NCBI GenBank assembly: GCA_945860915.1
Contig: CAMARR010000013.1
Location: 1 to 59,951, forward strand
Length of the DNA stretch: 59,951 bases
DNA from: Candidatus Kuenenia stuttgartensis
Lineage (GTDB): Bacteria > Planctomycetota > GCA-002687715 > CAIWVZ01
Direction of reading: 5' to 3'
Numbering within the stretch: the stretch's first letter is position 1; every line of letters begins with the position of its first letter. This document shows, piece after piece, positions 38,294 through 46,656 of this stretch. The notes under the pieces are model-generated. The model did no database searches, was not told the origin of the DNA, and saw only the letters and a list, made by a program, of their open reading frames with translations. Made by a program: the position numbers and the translations under genes.

Positions 38294-38698
38294 TCAGCGC
38301 TTCGTAAGAGCGTCGCGAATTTCCTCGAGGAGGACTTCCTGACGCGGCTTTGCCGGCGGAGGTCCCGCGCTATCGGCAGCTGCTGCCTTAGCCTCGAAGC
38401 GCTCACGCGCCGCGTTGAGGGCCTTCACGAGGATGAAGACGGAGAAGGCAACCAAAACGAAGTTGATCGTCTGGTTGATGAACTTCCCATAACTGATGGC
38501 TGCGTCGTTCGTGAGTTTGATCTTCAGCGTTGAAAAGTCAACGCCTGCCATGAGGACACCGAGCGGAGGCATGACGACATCGTCAACAAGTGACGTGACG
38601 ATCTTGCCGAACGCGCCACCTAGGATGACACCGACCGCGAGGTCGACGACATTACCCTTCATCGCGAACTTCTTGAATTCATCAACCCATGACGCCAT
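38294..38698 (-). CDS. mscL: Large-conductance mechanosensitive channel
   Basis: 134 residues, the normal MscL size. The N-terminal amphipathic helix and pore helix ([21 protein letters not shown] followed by [13 protein letters not shown]) are classic, then a periplasmic loop, the second membrane helix ([16 protein letters not shown]) and a C-terminal charged bundle. It acts as an osmotic emergency valve in the inner membrane. AGGAG lies seven bases before the ATG. Single gene with its own leader. Confidence 0.96.
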   Translation of the reverse strand: MASWVDEFKKFAMKGNVVDLAVGVILGGAFGKIVTSLVDDVVMPPLGVLMAGVDFSTLKIKLTNDAAISYGKFINQTINFVLVAFSVFILVKALNAARERFEAKAAAADSAGPPPAKPRQEVLLEEIRDALTKR

Positions 38699-38812
38699 GA
38701 CATACTCCTATTGGGACGAAGCGTCCCGGAACATTGGTTGAGTGGTGGCGACTGCCAATGCAGCCGCCGCAGCTCAAACAACCTGCAGTTGTCTTATCAC
38801 ACCGTGTAACCG

Positions 38813-40417
38813 TCAGGGCCCCCACGAGTCGCGAATCGGCGGCCGACTACTTGGCCCGTCTCCGCGTGGGCCATCGCTACGAGGTGGCCGTGGGCGCTGC
38901 GGGGGCCGAGGTCCGGGCCTAGTCCCGCTTCGTGGTGGACCGCCGCCACCGCGAGGGGCCCGCGAAGGACCCGAGCGAAATCCCTGGCGTGTCGATGGCG
39001 CGCGATCGAACGTGCGGCGAGGTGCGGCCGGGCGCTCTGCCTCGTCCGCTCCCGAACTCGTCGCCGATCCCGTCATCGGGTCGTCGGATCCTGTGGGACC
39101 ATGCGCAGGCACGACATGCTCGGGCACACCCGCGCCATCGAAGCGCGGAGGGCCGTCGGGTATGAAGGGCACCCAGCCCGGCAACGGCTGACTTACGCGC
39201 AAAACCAAGGACTTTAGATACCTCGACTCTTCGTGCGGAAGCATGACGGGGTGATCGCTGCCTTGCGCACCCCGATGGAGGAGCTGGAACCGACACCCCG
39301 TGTCCTTCGCCACCGTCGAGAGCATATGTTCAAAATCCTGCTCCGAGACATGCTGCGAACATGAGTGCGTAACGAGGATGCCGCCATCTTCGAGGACCAT
39401 CACCGCCTTGCGGTTGATCTCCTGATATAGCCGCATTCCCCGTTCCAACTCGATGCGACGGTGAACAAGCTTCGGCGGGTCGAGCATGACCACCCCGAAC
39501 TTCTTGCCTTCCTTGCCCCAGTGATCTAGGACCCGAAGGACATTCGCGTCCTCGAAACTCGCGCGCTCAGAGACGCCATTGGCGGCGGCACCTGCGCGAG
39601 CAAGATCAAGCGCGAATCCCGAAGAATCAAGGAAATGCACGGAGGCGGCACCGCCGTGGACGAGCGCTGGGAGACCAAATCCGCCGACGTAGCAAAACGC
39701 GTCGAGGACGTGTTTGCCGCGAACGTACGGCAGCACGGCTCGCCGGTTCTCACGCTGGTCAGCGAAGAATCCAGTCTTCTGGCCGGCACGCACATCACAC
39801 AGGTATTTCACCCCGTGCTCATGAACCGTAATTGGTGTGAGCGGCGGTTCGCCGAAGTGGGTGTAATCGGCGCGGGTCAGTCCCTCTTCTTCGGCGGCAT
39901 ATCCAGAACCGCGTTCGATGATGCTGGCGGGGTTGAGCGCCGCGACCAGATGTTTGATGATCGCCGGAAGGTGGGCGACCATGCCGAGGGCGGTGACCTG
40001 CATCACGAGGTGTAGGGGCGCATCCGACGGATTTGCGATCCCGCCCGCAACATCGCGGTACGCATCAATGATGAGTCCGGGGAGTCCATCGCCCTCGGAA
40101 TGGACAAGGCGGAACACCGACGCGACCTCCGGGAGCTTCGATGAATCACATCGAAGCGAAATCGCCCGGCTGATGCGCTTCACGATGAGGGCATCGTCCA
40201 ACTCGCCTTCGTGGGTCAGCGCGACCAAACGAACGCGAATTTGACTCTTAGAATTCCACCAGCCATAGCCGATGGACTTGCCCTCATGGTCGCAGAGTTC
40301 CACAACGGAACCGTCCTTCGGATCTCCTTTGACGCGATCGATCGCGCCCGAAAAAACCCAAGGGTGACCAAACCAAAACGGTCGCGCTTTGCGCGATTGA
40401 ACGAAAACCTTAGCCAT
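38813..40417 (-). CDS. Class I SAM-dependent rRNA methyltransferase (RlmI-like) with Arg/Pro/Gly tail
   Basis: 534 residues. An N-terminal PUA-like domain (MAKVFVQSRKARPFWFGHP onward) is followed by a linker and a SAM-binding Rossmann fold with FADQRENRRAVL, VLDAFCYVGGFGLPAL (motif I, about residue 235) and MLDPPKLVHR (motif IV). This is the architecture of RlmI, which makes m5C in 23S rRNA. Unusually, about 75 residues after the catalytic domain (from near residue 457) form a disordered tail rich in Arg, Pro, Gly and Ser (APRGGGGPPRSGTRPGP). This tail may bind RNA. Confidence 0.88.
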   Translation of the reverse strand: MAKVFVQSRKARPFWFGHPWVFSGAIDRVKGDPKDGSVVELCDHEGKSIGYGWWNSKSQIRVRLVALTHEGELDDALIVKRISRAISLRCDSSKLPEVASVFRLVHSEGDGLPGLIIDAYRDVAGGIANPSDAPLHLVMQVTALGMVAHLPAIIKHLVAALNPASIIERGSGYAAEEEGLTRADYTHFGEPPLTPITVHEHGVKYLCDVRAGQKTGFFADQRENRRAVLPYVRGKHVLDAFCYVGGFGLPALVHGGAASVHFLDSSGFALDLARAGAAANGVSERASFEDANVLRVLDHWGKEGKKFGVVMLDPPKLVHRRIELERGMRLYQEINRKAVMVLEDGGILVTHSCSQHVSEQDFEHMLSTVAKDTGCRFQLLHRGAQGSDHPVMLPHEESRYLKSLVLRVSQPLPGWVPFIPDGPPRFDGAGVPEHVVPAHGPTGSDDPMTGSATSSGADEAERPAAPRRTFDRAPSTRQGFRSGPSRAPRGGGGPPRSGTRPGPRPPQRPRPPRSDGPRGDGPSSRPPIRDSWGP

Positions 40418-40575
40418 CGGGTGACTCCCGCAAATTCGTGGTGAACCAACAACTTACCAACAATCAGCCCCACATCTCGACCACCCCTGCCGCGGCCTCT
40501 CGACCATAGTTGGCCCGGGAGGGTGCCGACTGCTACCTTACGGCCGGCGTTTTCGCTGATCGGAGCACCTCAAAC

Positions 40576-41742
40576 ATGGCCACGCCCTTCAAGACCGACT
40601 TCTACGACATAGATAGCCTCCTGACCGAGGAAGAACTCATCGTCCGCGACTCCATTCGCAAGTGGACGCGGGAAGAGTTCGCCCCGATTGTTGAGCACCA
40701 CTACCGCGAAGGCACCTTCCCCGTAAAGAAGGCCCTTGAACTCGCGGCCCTCGGCGCGTTCGGCGCCAACATCTCTGGCTACGGGTGTGCAGGCCTCTCC
40801 AATGTCGCATACGGCCTGATCATGCAGGAGCTCGAGTACGTCGATTCAGGGCTTCGCTCCTTCGTATCCGTGCAAGGTGCTCTGGTCATGTACCCGATCC
40901 ACGCCTTCGGGTCGGAAGAACAGAAGGACTACTGGCTTCCCAAACTCGCGACCGGCGAGAAACTCGGCTGCTTCGGTCTTACCGAACCAGACTTCGGCTC
41001 TAACCCTGGCGGAATGCTCACGCGCGCCGAGGACAAAGGCGATCACTACATCCTGAACGGTGCCAAGATGTGGATCACCAACGGCACCATCTCCGACGTG
41101 GCGGTTGTTTGGGCGAAACTCAACGGCGAGATTCGCGGGTTCCTCGTCGAAAAGGATACACCAGGCTTCAGCGCACCGATCCAGCACCGCAAGTGGTCGC
41201 TACGATGCTCGATCACGTCCGAACTCATCATGAAGGATGTCAAGATCCCGAAGTCCAATCTCCTTCCGAAGGCCAAGGGGCTGCCGGCGGCACTCTCATG
41301 CCTCACGCAGGCTCGATTCGGAATCGCGTGGGGAGCGCTCGGCGCCGCGATGTCGTGCTTTGAGACGGCGCGTGAATACTCGCTCTCGCGCATACAGTTC
41401 GACAAGCCGATCGCATCGTTTCAGCTAGTTCAGAACAAACTTGCTGAAATGCTGACAGAGATCGTCAAGGGCCAATTGGTCGTGTGGCGCGCCGGACGTC
41501 TGAAGGACGAAGGCAAGCTTGATTTTGCACAGGTGTCGCTCGCCAAGCGAAACAACGTCGCCGTCGCGCTCGACATCGCACGTGAAGCTCGCGACATCCT
41601 CGGAGCCAATGGCATCACCGACGAATACTCGGTCGGTCGCCACATGATGAACCTTGAAACGGTGAAGACCTACGAAGGGACGCACGACATTCACGCGCTC
41701 ATTCTCGGGCACCGAATCACAGGCATTCCGGCCTACGCCTGA
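40576..41742 (+). CDS. gcdH: Glutaryl-CoA dehydrogenase-type acyl-CoA dehydrogenase
   Basis: 388 residues. FAD enzyme that oxidatively decarboxylates glutaryl-CoA to crotonyl-CoA in lysine, tryptophan or aromatic degradation. The signature blocks GCFGLTEPDFGSNPGGM, YILNGAKMWITNG and the C-terminal YEGTHDIHALILGHRITG, with catalytic Glu at residue 367, match GCDH rather than short-chain dehydrogenases. The frame opens 22 codons earlier, but MATPFKTDFY fits the family start. lysA follows after seven bases. Confidence 0.9.
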   Translation: MATPFKTDFYDIDSLLTEEELIVRDSIRKWTREEFAPIVEHHYREGTFPVKKALELAALGAFGANISGYGCAGLSNVAYGLIMQELEYVDSGLRSFVSVQGALVMYPIHAFGSEEQKDYWLPKLATGEKLGCFGLTEPDFGSNPGGMLTRAEDKGDHYILNGAKMWITNGTISDVAVVWAKLNGEIRGFLVEKDTPGFSAPIQHRKWSLRCSITSELIMKDVKIPKSNLLPKAKGLPAALSCLTQARFGIAWGALGAAMSCFETAREYSLSRIQFDKPIASFQLVQNKLAEMLTEIVKGQLVVWRAGRLKDEGKLDFAQVSLAKRNNVAVALDIAREARDILGANGITDEYSVGRHMMNLETVKTYEGTHDIHALILGHRITGIPAYA

Positions 41743-41749
41743 TCCATTC

Positions 41750-42946
41750 ATGCCGATTGGCCGCGAACTCGCATCGACGCTGATTGCGGCCCACGGTTCT
41801 CCGCTTTACGCCTATGAGGCGGCGGTCCTCGTCGAGAGGGCGCGCCGCCTTCGCGCTTGTTTCCCTGCGGAAAATGTGCGTTGGTTTTATGCAACCAAGG
41901 CGAATGCGAATCTCGAGATTCTGCGCCGAGTCCGCGCCGAGGGCTTCGGCGTCGACGCGGTATCCATCGGCGAAGTCCGCGCCGCGATAAAGGCCGGCTT
42001 TGCATCCAACGAAATCACGTTCAACGGCAACAACGTCACGAGCGCGGAACTGCGTGAGGTTGCGAGTTTGGGCGTTCACCTCTCAGTTGATGGGATCCCC
42101 CAACTTCGCCGGGTCGCGGAACTCGGCATCGCTAATTCGGTAGGCCTGCGACTCAACCCGGACATCGGCGCAGGACATCATCATCACGTGATTACAGGCG
42201 GCCCGGATGCGAAGTTCGGCGCTGCCCCCGAGGAGATCGACGAGGCGCTAGCAATCGCCGCCGCAGCACACATGACGCTTGACGGTCTTCAACAACACAT
42301 TGGATCCGGAATTCTCGAAACCGCGCCATGGATCGCCGCCGTCGATGTCATGCTGAAGCACGCCGCGCGCCTCAAGGACCTTCGTTTTGTCGACTTTGGC
42401 GGTGGGTTCGGTGTCCCCTATCGCCCCATGGAATCGCCTTTTGATTTCGCTGCGTTTCGCGAAGCCATCGCGCCGCGACTGCAAGCATTCCGCGCTCGAA
42501 TGCAGCGCCCCATCGAGTTCCGTTTTGAGCCAGGCCGTTTCCTTGTTGCCGAAGCCGGAACCCTGTTGGTCACCGTGACGTCCGTCAAACGAACGACCCG
42601 TCACACCTTCGTCGGCGTTGACTCCGGGATGAACCACCTCATTCGGCCGGCGCTCTACGATGCATGGCACGAGATCGTCAATCTCACCCGTCCAAACGCT
42701 CCGGCGAGTTGTGTGCGCGTTGCGGGCCAGATCTGCGAGTCAGGCGATCTCCTAGCCGTCGACCGCGAACTCCCGACCCCCGAAGAGGGCGATATCCTTG
42801 CCATTAGGAACGCGGGAGCGTACGGCTACTCAATGGCATCGACTTACAATCTCCGCCCTCGACCCGCTGAGGTCATGATCGAAAGCGATGGCTTCGCTCG
42901 GTGTATCCGACCCCGAGACCGCCTAGAAGACCTCCTCGGGCCATGA
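41750..42946 (+). CDS. lysA: Diaminopimelate decarboxylase
   Basis: 398 residues. PLP enzyme that makes L-lysine from meso-diaminopimelate. The PLP lysine is K50 in FYATKAN. GNNVTSAEL, HIGSGI, VDFGGGFGVPY, FEPGRFLVAEAG, ICESGD with the active-site Cys329, and GAYGYSMASTYNLRP are all present. It starts seven bases after gcdH, so a lysine-forming enzyme is likely co-transcribed with a dehydrogenase often used in lysine breakdown. Confidence 0.94.
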   Translation: MPIGRELASTLIAAHGSPLYAYEAAVLVERARRLRACFPAENVRWFYATKANANLEILRRVRAEGFGVDAVSIGEVRAAIKAGFASNEITFNGNNVTSAELREVASLGVHLSVDGIPQLRRVAELGIANSVGLRLNPDIGAGHHHHVITGGPDAKFGAAPEEIDEALAIAAAAHMTLDGLQQHIGSGILETAPWIAAVDVMLKHAARLKDLRFVDFGGGFGVPYRPMESPFDFAAFREAIAPRLQAFRARMQRPIEFRFEPGRFLVAEAGTLLVTVTSVKRTTRHTFVGVDSGMNHLIRPALYDAWHEIVNLTRPNAPASCVRVAGQICESGDLLAVDRELPTPEEGDILAIRNAGAYGYSMASTYNLRPRPAEVMIESDGFARCIRPRDRLEDLLGP

Positions 42947-42956
42947 CCCGCTTCGG

Positions 42957-42962
42957 TACAAT
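42957..42962 (+). promoter_or_regulatory. TACAAT box before the SUMF1-domain gene
   Basis: TACAAT matches the sigma-70 -10 consensus at five of six positions and ends six bases before the ATG at 42969, between lysA and the SUMF1 gene. Transcription from it would start at or near the start codon. There is no clear -35 or Shine-Dalgarno. Confidence 0.4.
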
Positions 42963-42968
42963 TCCGAC

Positions 42969-43928
42969 ATGGGCCTGATCGCGGCGCTCGCCGTTCTTTT
43001 CCACACGGCGGCTCTCGCACGCGAGACAGAGATCATCGCGCAAGAGCCGGATCCGCTGGTCATTCGAGACCCCGACGTACGCGACGCCATCCGCGATTCG
43101 AAGAAGCCGTGGAAAATCCGCGACAAGGCGACGGGAATTGACTTCCTCCTGATTCCACAAGGTGCTTCGTACATCGGCGCCAACGAAGACGATGCCGTTG
43201 CTTCCCCCGACGAGAAGCCTCGATTCCATGTCACGTCTTCTAAGCCCTACTACATGGCGGAAACCGAAGTGACTTTTGGTCAATGGCGAGCAACTCTTGG
43301 AAATCAAGCTCATGGCATTGAGCCTCTCGGCGGCTTCGTAATCGACGCCGACAACCAGCCCGTTGTGATGGTCTCGTGGAATGCAGTCAATCTATGGTGC
43401 ACTGCGCGTGGTTGGCGTCTACCAGATGAGCGCGAATGGGAATACGCGGCGCGCGGACGCATCAACGCGATTAGACCAACAACCTGGACTTGGGGCGATT
43501 CACCACGAGATGGATCCGGCCATGGGAATTTCCCCGACCTCACTGCGCGAAAGATCGAGCCCGGGTGGGATGTCTTCCCGTTCGAAGATGGCTTCACCGC
43601 ATCGGCGCCTGTGAGGTCATTTCAAGCGAACGCCTTTGGTCTTCATGACATGACCGGCAACGTCGCAGAGTGGTGCGCGAATGCCTACGACGCGAGAGCT
43701 TACGTTGCTTGGGCGAAACTCCGTGGGCTGCGCGCAGTAGGTCGCCACACCGCGGAGCCCACTGCATCGAAGGTCACCGCCGAAGATCCGACGCCAATGA
43801 TCAAGCACACCGTGCGGGGCGGCGCTTGGTATCCGCCCTATTCAGCATGCCGCAGTTCCTATCGATGGGGGCATGTCGCGTTGACGGAACTAGCCACCAT
43901 CGGATTCAGGCCAGTCCGCGACACCTAG
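42969..43928 (+). CDS. Secreted SUMF1/FGE-fold protein, probably not a sulfatase activator
   Basis: 319 residues with an N-terminal signal peptide (to about residue 17). The formylglycine-generating-enzyme fold is shown by FLLIPQGASYIGANED, PYYMAETEVTFGQW, PVVMVSWNAVNLWC, WRLPDEREWEYAARG, FGLHDMTGNVAEWC and RGGAW. True FGE has a Cys pair five residues apart after RGGS; here only one Cys is found in PPYSACRSSYRWG, so sulfatase activation is unlikely. It overlaps the convergent lipoprotein gene by four bases. Confidence 0.85.
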   Translation: MGLIAALAVLFHTAALARETEIIAQEPDPLVIRDPDVRDAIRDSKKPWKIRDKATGIDFLLIPQGASYIGANEDDAVASPDEKPRFHVTSSKPYYMAETEVTFGQWRATLGNQAHGIEPLGGFVIDADNQPVVMVSWNAVNLWCTARGWRLPDEREWEYAARGRINAIRPTTWTWGDSPRDGSGHGNFPDLTARKIEPGWDVFPFEDGFTASAPVRSFQANAFGLHDMTGNVAEWCANAYDARAYVAWAKLRGLRAVGRHTAEPTASKVTAEDPTPMIKHTVRGGAWYPPYSACRSSYRWGHVALTELATIGFRPVRDT

Positions 43929-44485
43929 TCGGTGCCGGATGTGAGCGAGGCGAAATGACGTGCAGCGACGTCAAGTTCCATGCACTTTGACGCGGAGTAT
44001 CCGCGATCGTGAAACCACCGCACGCGCCCCTCGGCGTCAAGAAGCATCACACGCATGTTTGAACCTCCCGAATTCCCTGTCATCTCAACGATTCGCGAGG
44101 CATCAGCTCCGTAGAGAGTGACGACCGACGCCCAGTCCTCTGACGGGATTCCCTTGCGCATTCCGCCATCGATCACACCCGCAAACAGCCCCGGGACCAT
44201 TCCCTTGATGGTCGGGACTTCGAGAATTCGAATAGGGGTCTTTGCTTGCATGAGTCCTAGCAGCCATCGATCGCCGTCGAATTGAGCCTGCTGAACGTAT
44301 CCGACGAGAATGATCGCGGGCTTGCCACGCACTTCGAGAGGAAGTTCGATGCGCTGACCTTCAAGGGACTCGCCTGCGACGGTTGGAAAGGTCTCTCCGA
44401 TCGGAGATCGATTGGGGACGCGTGATGCGCAACCCGACGCAAGGACAACACACAAAAGTACAACAGTCAACTTAAGAGACGTCAT
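43925..44485 (-). CDS. Lipoprotein with thioredoxin-like fold
   Basis: 186 residues. The signal MTSLKLTVVLLCVVLASGC has lipobox LASGC. The mature part (ETFPTVAGESLEGQRIELP, then GKPAIILVGY and MRVMLLDAEGRVRWFHDRG) has the strand order of thioredoxin/AhpC-TSA or ATP10-like proteins, but the CxxC pair is absent, so redox activity is doubtful. It follows larE by 12 bases on the same strand and may be co-transcribed. Confidence 0.75.
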   Translation of the reverse strand: MTSLKLTVVLLCVVLASGCASRVPNRSPIGETFPTVAGESLEGQRIELPLEVRGKPAIILVGYVQQAQFDGDRWLLGLMQAKTPIRILEVPTIKGMVPGLFAGVIDGGMRKGIPSEDWASVVTLYGADASRIVEMTGNSGGSNMRVMLLDAEGRVRWFHDRGYSASKCMELDVAARHFASLTSGTD

Positions 44486-44497
44486 CGATGATTCTCC

Positions 44498-45373
44498 TCA
44501 CACATCAACGGAAGCGGGCAAAGATCCGGAACCATGCTGATATCCGTCAAGATCGACTCCAACCCATCGGTAGCCCAACGCTCGCAGTGCTGATGAAACA
44601 CGGGTTCGAGTTCCGGGCGCCGCCAACGTCGCGATATCGTCCGCTTGCATCTCAAGTCGCGCAATCTCGCCATGGTCACGGACGCGAAAGCCTCGGAAGC
44701 CGAACGAGCGCAGCACTTCCTCGGCTGCTTCGATACGATGAAGACCTTCCACGGTGACACGAGTGCCGGCTGGAAAACGCGATGCGAGACAGGGGGACGA
44801 CGGGAGATCGGCAGTAACGAGTTGGCGGGACCGCGACAGAGCCCGAATCTCGACCTTCTTGAGGTCGGCGTCGACGAGCGGGCTTCGAACTCCAAGGGCC
44901 ACTGCGGCGGCGTGCCCCGGGCGATGCCCTGCCAGGTCGTCGACGTTCGTGCCATCCACGATCTGCCAACCAGAGCCTAATTCGATCCCCCGGAGGACGG
45001 TGTAAAGCGTGTCCTTGCACCAGAAACACCGATCTCCCTCATTTGCTTGGTATGCGGCATTTTCGGTTTCGTGGGTGGCGATGTACTCGACGGCTATCCC
45101 CAAAACTGCCGCCACGCCTGCGGCCTGTTCCTTTTGGACCTTGGGGACACTCGCCGAAACACCCATGACCGCACGGACCCGGTCAGGTCCTAGGGCGTCA
45201 AGAGCGGCGGCGAGCAGGAATGACGAGTCCACACCTCCGGAGAACGCGACAAGAACCCCGGGAAACTGCCGCAATTCGCGCCAAAGCGCTTCCTCGCCTT
45301 GGGGCGGGAGGCGCATCGAGGCGCTGCTTAGGGGACCGGTCGGCGCTTTCATAGTTTCACGGTAGCCGAGCAT
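44498..45373 (-). CDS. larE: ATP-dependent sacrificial sulfur transferase LarE
   Basis: 291 residues. The PP-loop FSGGVDSSFLL, VSASVPKVQ, RCFWCKDTLY, DGTNVDDLAGHRPG and PCLASRFPAG (Cys195, equivalent to the sacrificial sulfur-donor Cys of Lactobacillus LarE) are present, ending in GVDLDGYQHGSGSL. LarE adds sulfur during synthesis of the nickel-pincer nucleotide cofactor of lactate racemase. No larA, larB or larC was seen in the window, so the partner genes are elsewhere or it has another sulfur-transfer role. Later Met codons at residues 8 and 20 are alternative starts. Confidence 0.9.
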   Translation of the reverse strand: MLGYRETMKAPTGPLSSASMRLPPQGEEALWRELRQFPGVLVAFSGGVDSSFLLAAALDALGPDRVRAVMGVSASVPKVQKEQAAGVAAVLGIAVEYIATHETENAAYQANEGDRCFWCKDTLYTVLRGIELGSGWQIVDGTNVDDLAGHRPGHAAAVALGVRSPLVDADLKKVEIRALSRSRQLVTADLPSSPCLASRFPAGTRVTVEGLHRIEAAEEVLRSFGFRGFRVRDHGEIARLEMQADDIATLAAPGTRTRVSSALRALGYRWVGVDLDGYQHGSGSLPASVDV

Positions 45374-45512
45374 TCCCTCCGTTCGTAGAGTCCGAGGACG
45401 TTACACGGCCTCGAATCCCAAAAATCCGTGGGACTAGGACCGTATGACATGATTCCGACAGGGCGCCTAATCCCATGTGGGGCAGAACCGTCCCACCTGA
45501 ATTGAGACCAAT

Positions 45513-46454
45513 ATGAAACGCACCATCAGCCTCCTCTTGATCGCCATCATGGCGGTCCTCCCTTCGTGCATGAAAATGACTGCCACGAGCACCATCCGCG
45601 GCGATGGTTCTGGTGAGCAAGAGATGTCCTTTGGTTACAAGCTCGACACCATTGCCATGATCCGCCAAATGGCGGAAGGCCAGATGGGCGAAGAACATGA
45701 GGGCGAAGACCCATTCGCGAAGATCGACGAGAACCTGTTCGACGAGAAGAAACTGAAAGAGTCCATGACCAAATTGGGCATGGAAGAGGTCACCGTCAAA
45801 GTCGAGGAGAAGGACGGCTGGAAGAACATGTCGTTGAAGGGCAAGTTCAAGGACTTGAGCGCCATGATGGCCAAGAACCTCGAATCCGAAGACGTCAAGA
45901 AGGCTAAGTCCAGCAATCCTGAACTCGGCAGCATGATGGACGGATTCGCGGCCAAGACGTTCGCCTTCTACAAGACGAACGACCCGAACATCGTCAAGAT
46001 CAGCATCCTTCCGCCAATCGGCAGCCTCTTCCCGACCGGCGACGAGAATCCGCTCGAGAAACTCGACGATCTCGGAGAAGACGAGCGCGCAATGATCGAG
46101 CAACAGATGGAGCAGATGCGCGCCATGTTCGCCCTCGACCAGATGAAGATGGAACTCAAGATGCGTCTGCCTGGCGACGTCACCGAAGTCCACGGCGCCA
46201 AGAAAGACGAGAAGGAAGCGAACGTCGTGACTTGGTCGATGAAGGGTGCCGACATCGGCATCGATTCGGCCAAGACCATGTTCGGCATGAAGGACGGCAT
46301 TTGGGCGAAGTTCAAGAAGCCTGCCGATTTCAAGATCACGCTGAAGGACGAGCCGAAGGCCACGGAATCGAAGCCTGCTGGCGGCACGACCCCTAAGGCC
46401 CCGGCGAAGCCGGTTGGCGAAGAAGAGAAGAAGAAGAAGGAAGACGGCGGCTGA
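45513..46454 (+). CDS. Met/Lys/Glu-rich lipoprotein
   Basis: 313 residues. MKRTISLLLIAIMAVLPSC is a lipoprotein signal with Cys19. The mature part begins MKMTATSTIRGDGSGEQEM, a strand pattern seen in LppM-like lipoproteins, then charged Met-rich helices, and ends in a Lys/Glu/Pro tail (GEEEKKKKEDGG). Codons look more uniform (GAC, AAG, GAG, ATC) than in neighbours, and a strong intrinsic terminator follows, both hints of high expression. No enzyme motif. Monocistronic. Confidence 0.75.
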   Translation: MKRTISLLLIAIMAVLPSCMKMTATSTIRGDGSGEQEMSFGYKLDTIAMIRQMAEGQMGEEHEGEDPFAKIDENLFDEKKLKESMTKLGMEEVTVKVEEKDGWKNMSLKGKFKDLSAMMAKNLESEDVKKAKSSNPELGSMMDGFAAKTFAFYKTNDPNIVKISILPPIGSLFPTGDENPLEKLDDLGEDERAMIEQQMEQMRAMFALDQMKMELKMRLPGDVTEVHGAKKDEKEANVVTWSMKGADIGIDSAKTMFGMKDGIWAKFKKPADFKITLKDEPKATESKPAGGTTPKAPAKPVGEEEKKKKEDGG

Positions 46455-46492
46455 GCCACTGTCGCACCAACGGACCCCTTTGAGGGTCACTG

Positions 46493-46527
46493 CATCGGGC
46501 CTCCCTCGCGGGGGCCCGATGGCATTT
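46493..46527 (+). terminator. Rho-independent terminator of the lipoprotein gene
   Basis: CATCGGGCC (46493-46501) pairs perfectly with GGCCCGATG (46513-46521). Inside, CCC/GGG extends the stem around a TCGC loop past a bulged T. The hairpin is followed by GCATTTT. A small hairpin GACCC/GGGTC precedes it at 46473-46488. This is the clearest intrinsic terminator in the window. Confidence 0.88.
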
Positions 46528-46656
46528 TAGGGGTGCACCTCGCAACAGGCGCCGCATTCCTCGAGCCCGTGCGCTGCTGCGAAGCGTCGCACAATTTCTC
46601 CTGCAGTCTACGGACGACAGTCGATCGGTCCTCGTCATGCGCTAACCTCAAACGCC

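Noticed and set aside
38742..39191. Plus-strand Gly/Pro/Arg-rich frame
   Set aside because: It is antisense to the low-complexity tail of the methyltransferase gene, whose catalytic domain fixes the real frame.
42969..43928. Sulfatase-modifying formylglycine-generating enzyme
   Set aside because: The catalytic Cys pair is absent and no sulfatase is nearby.
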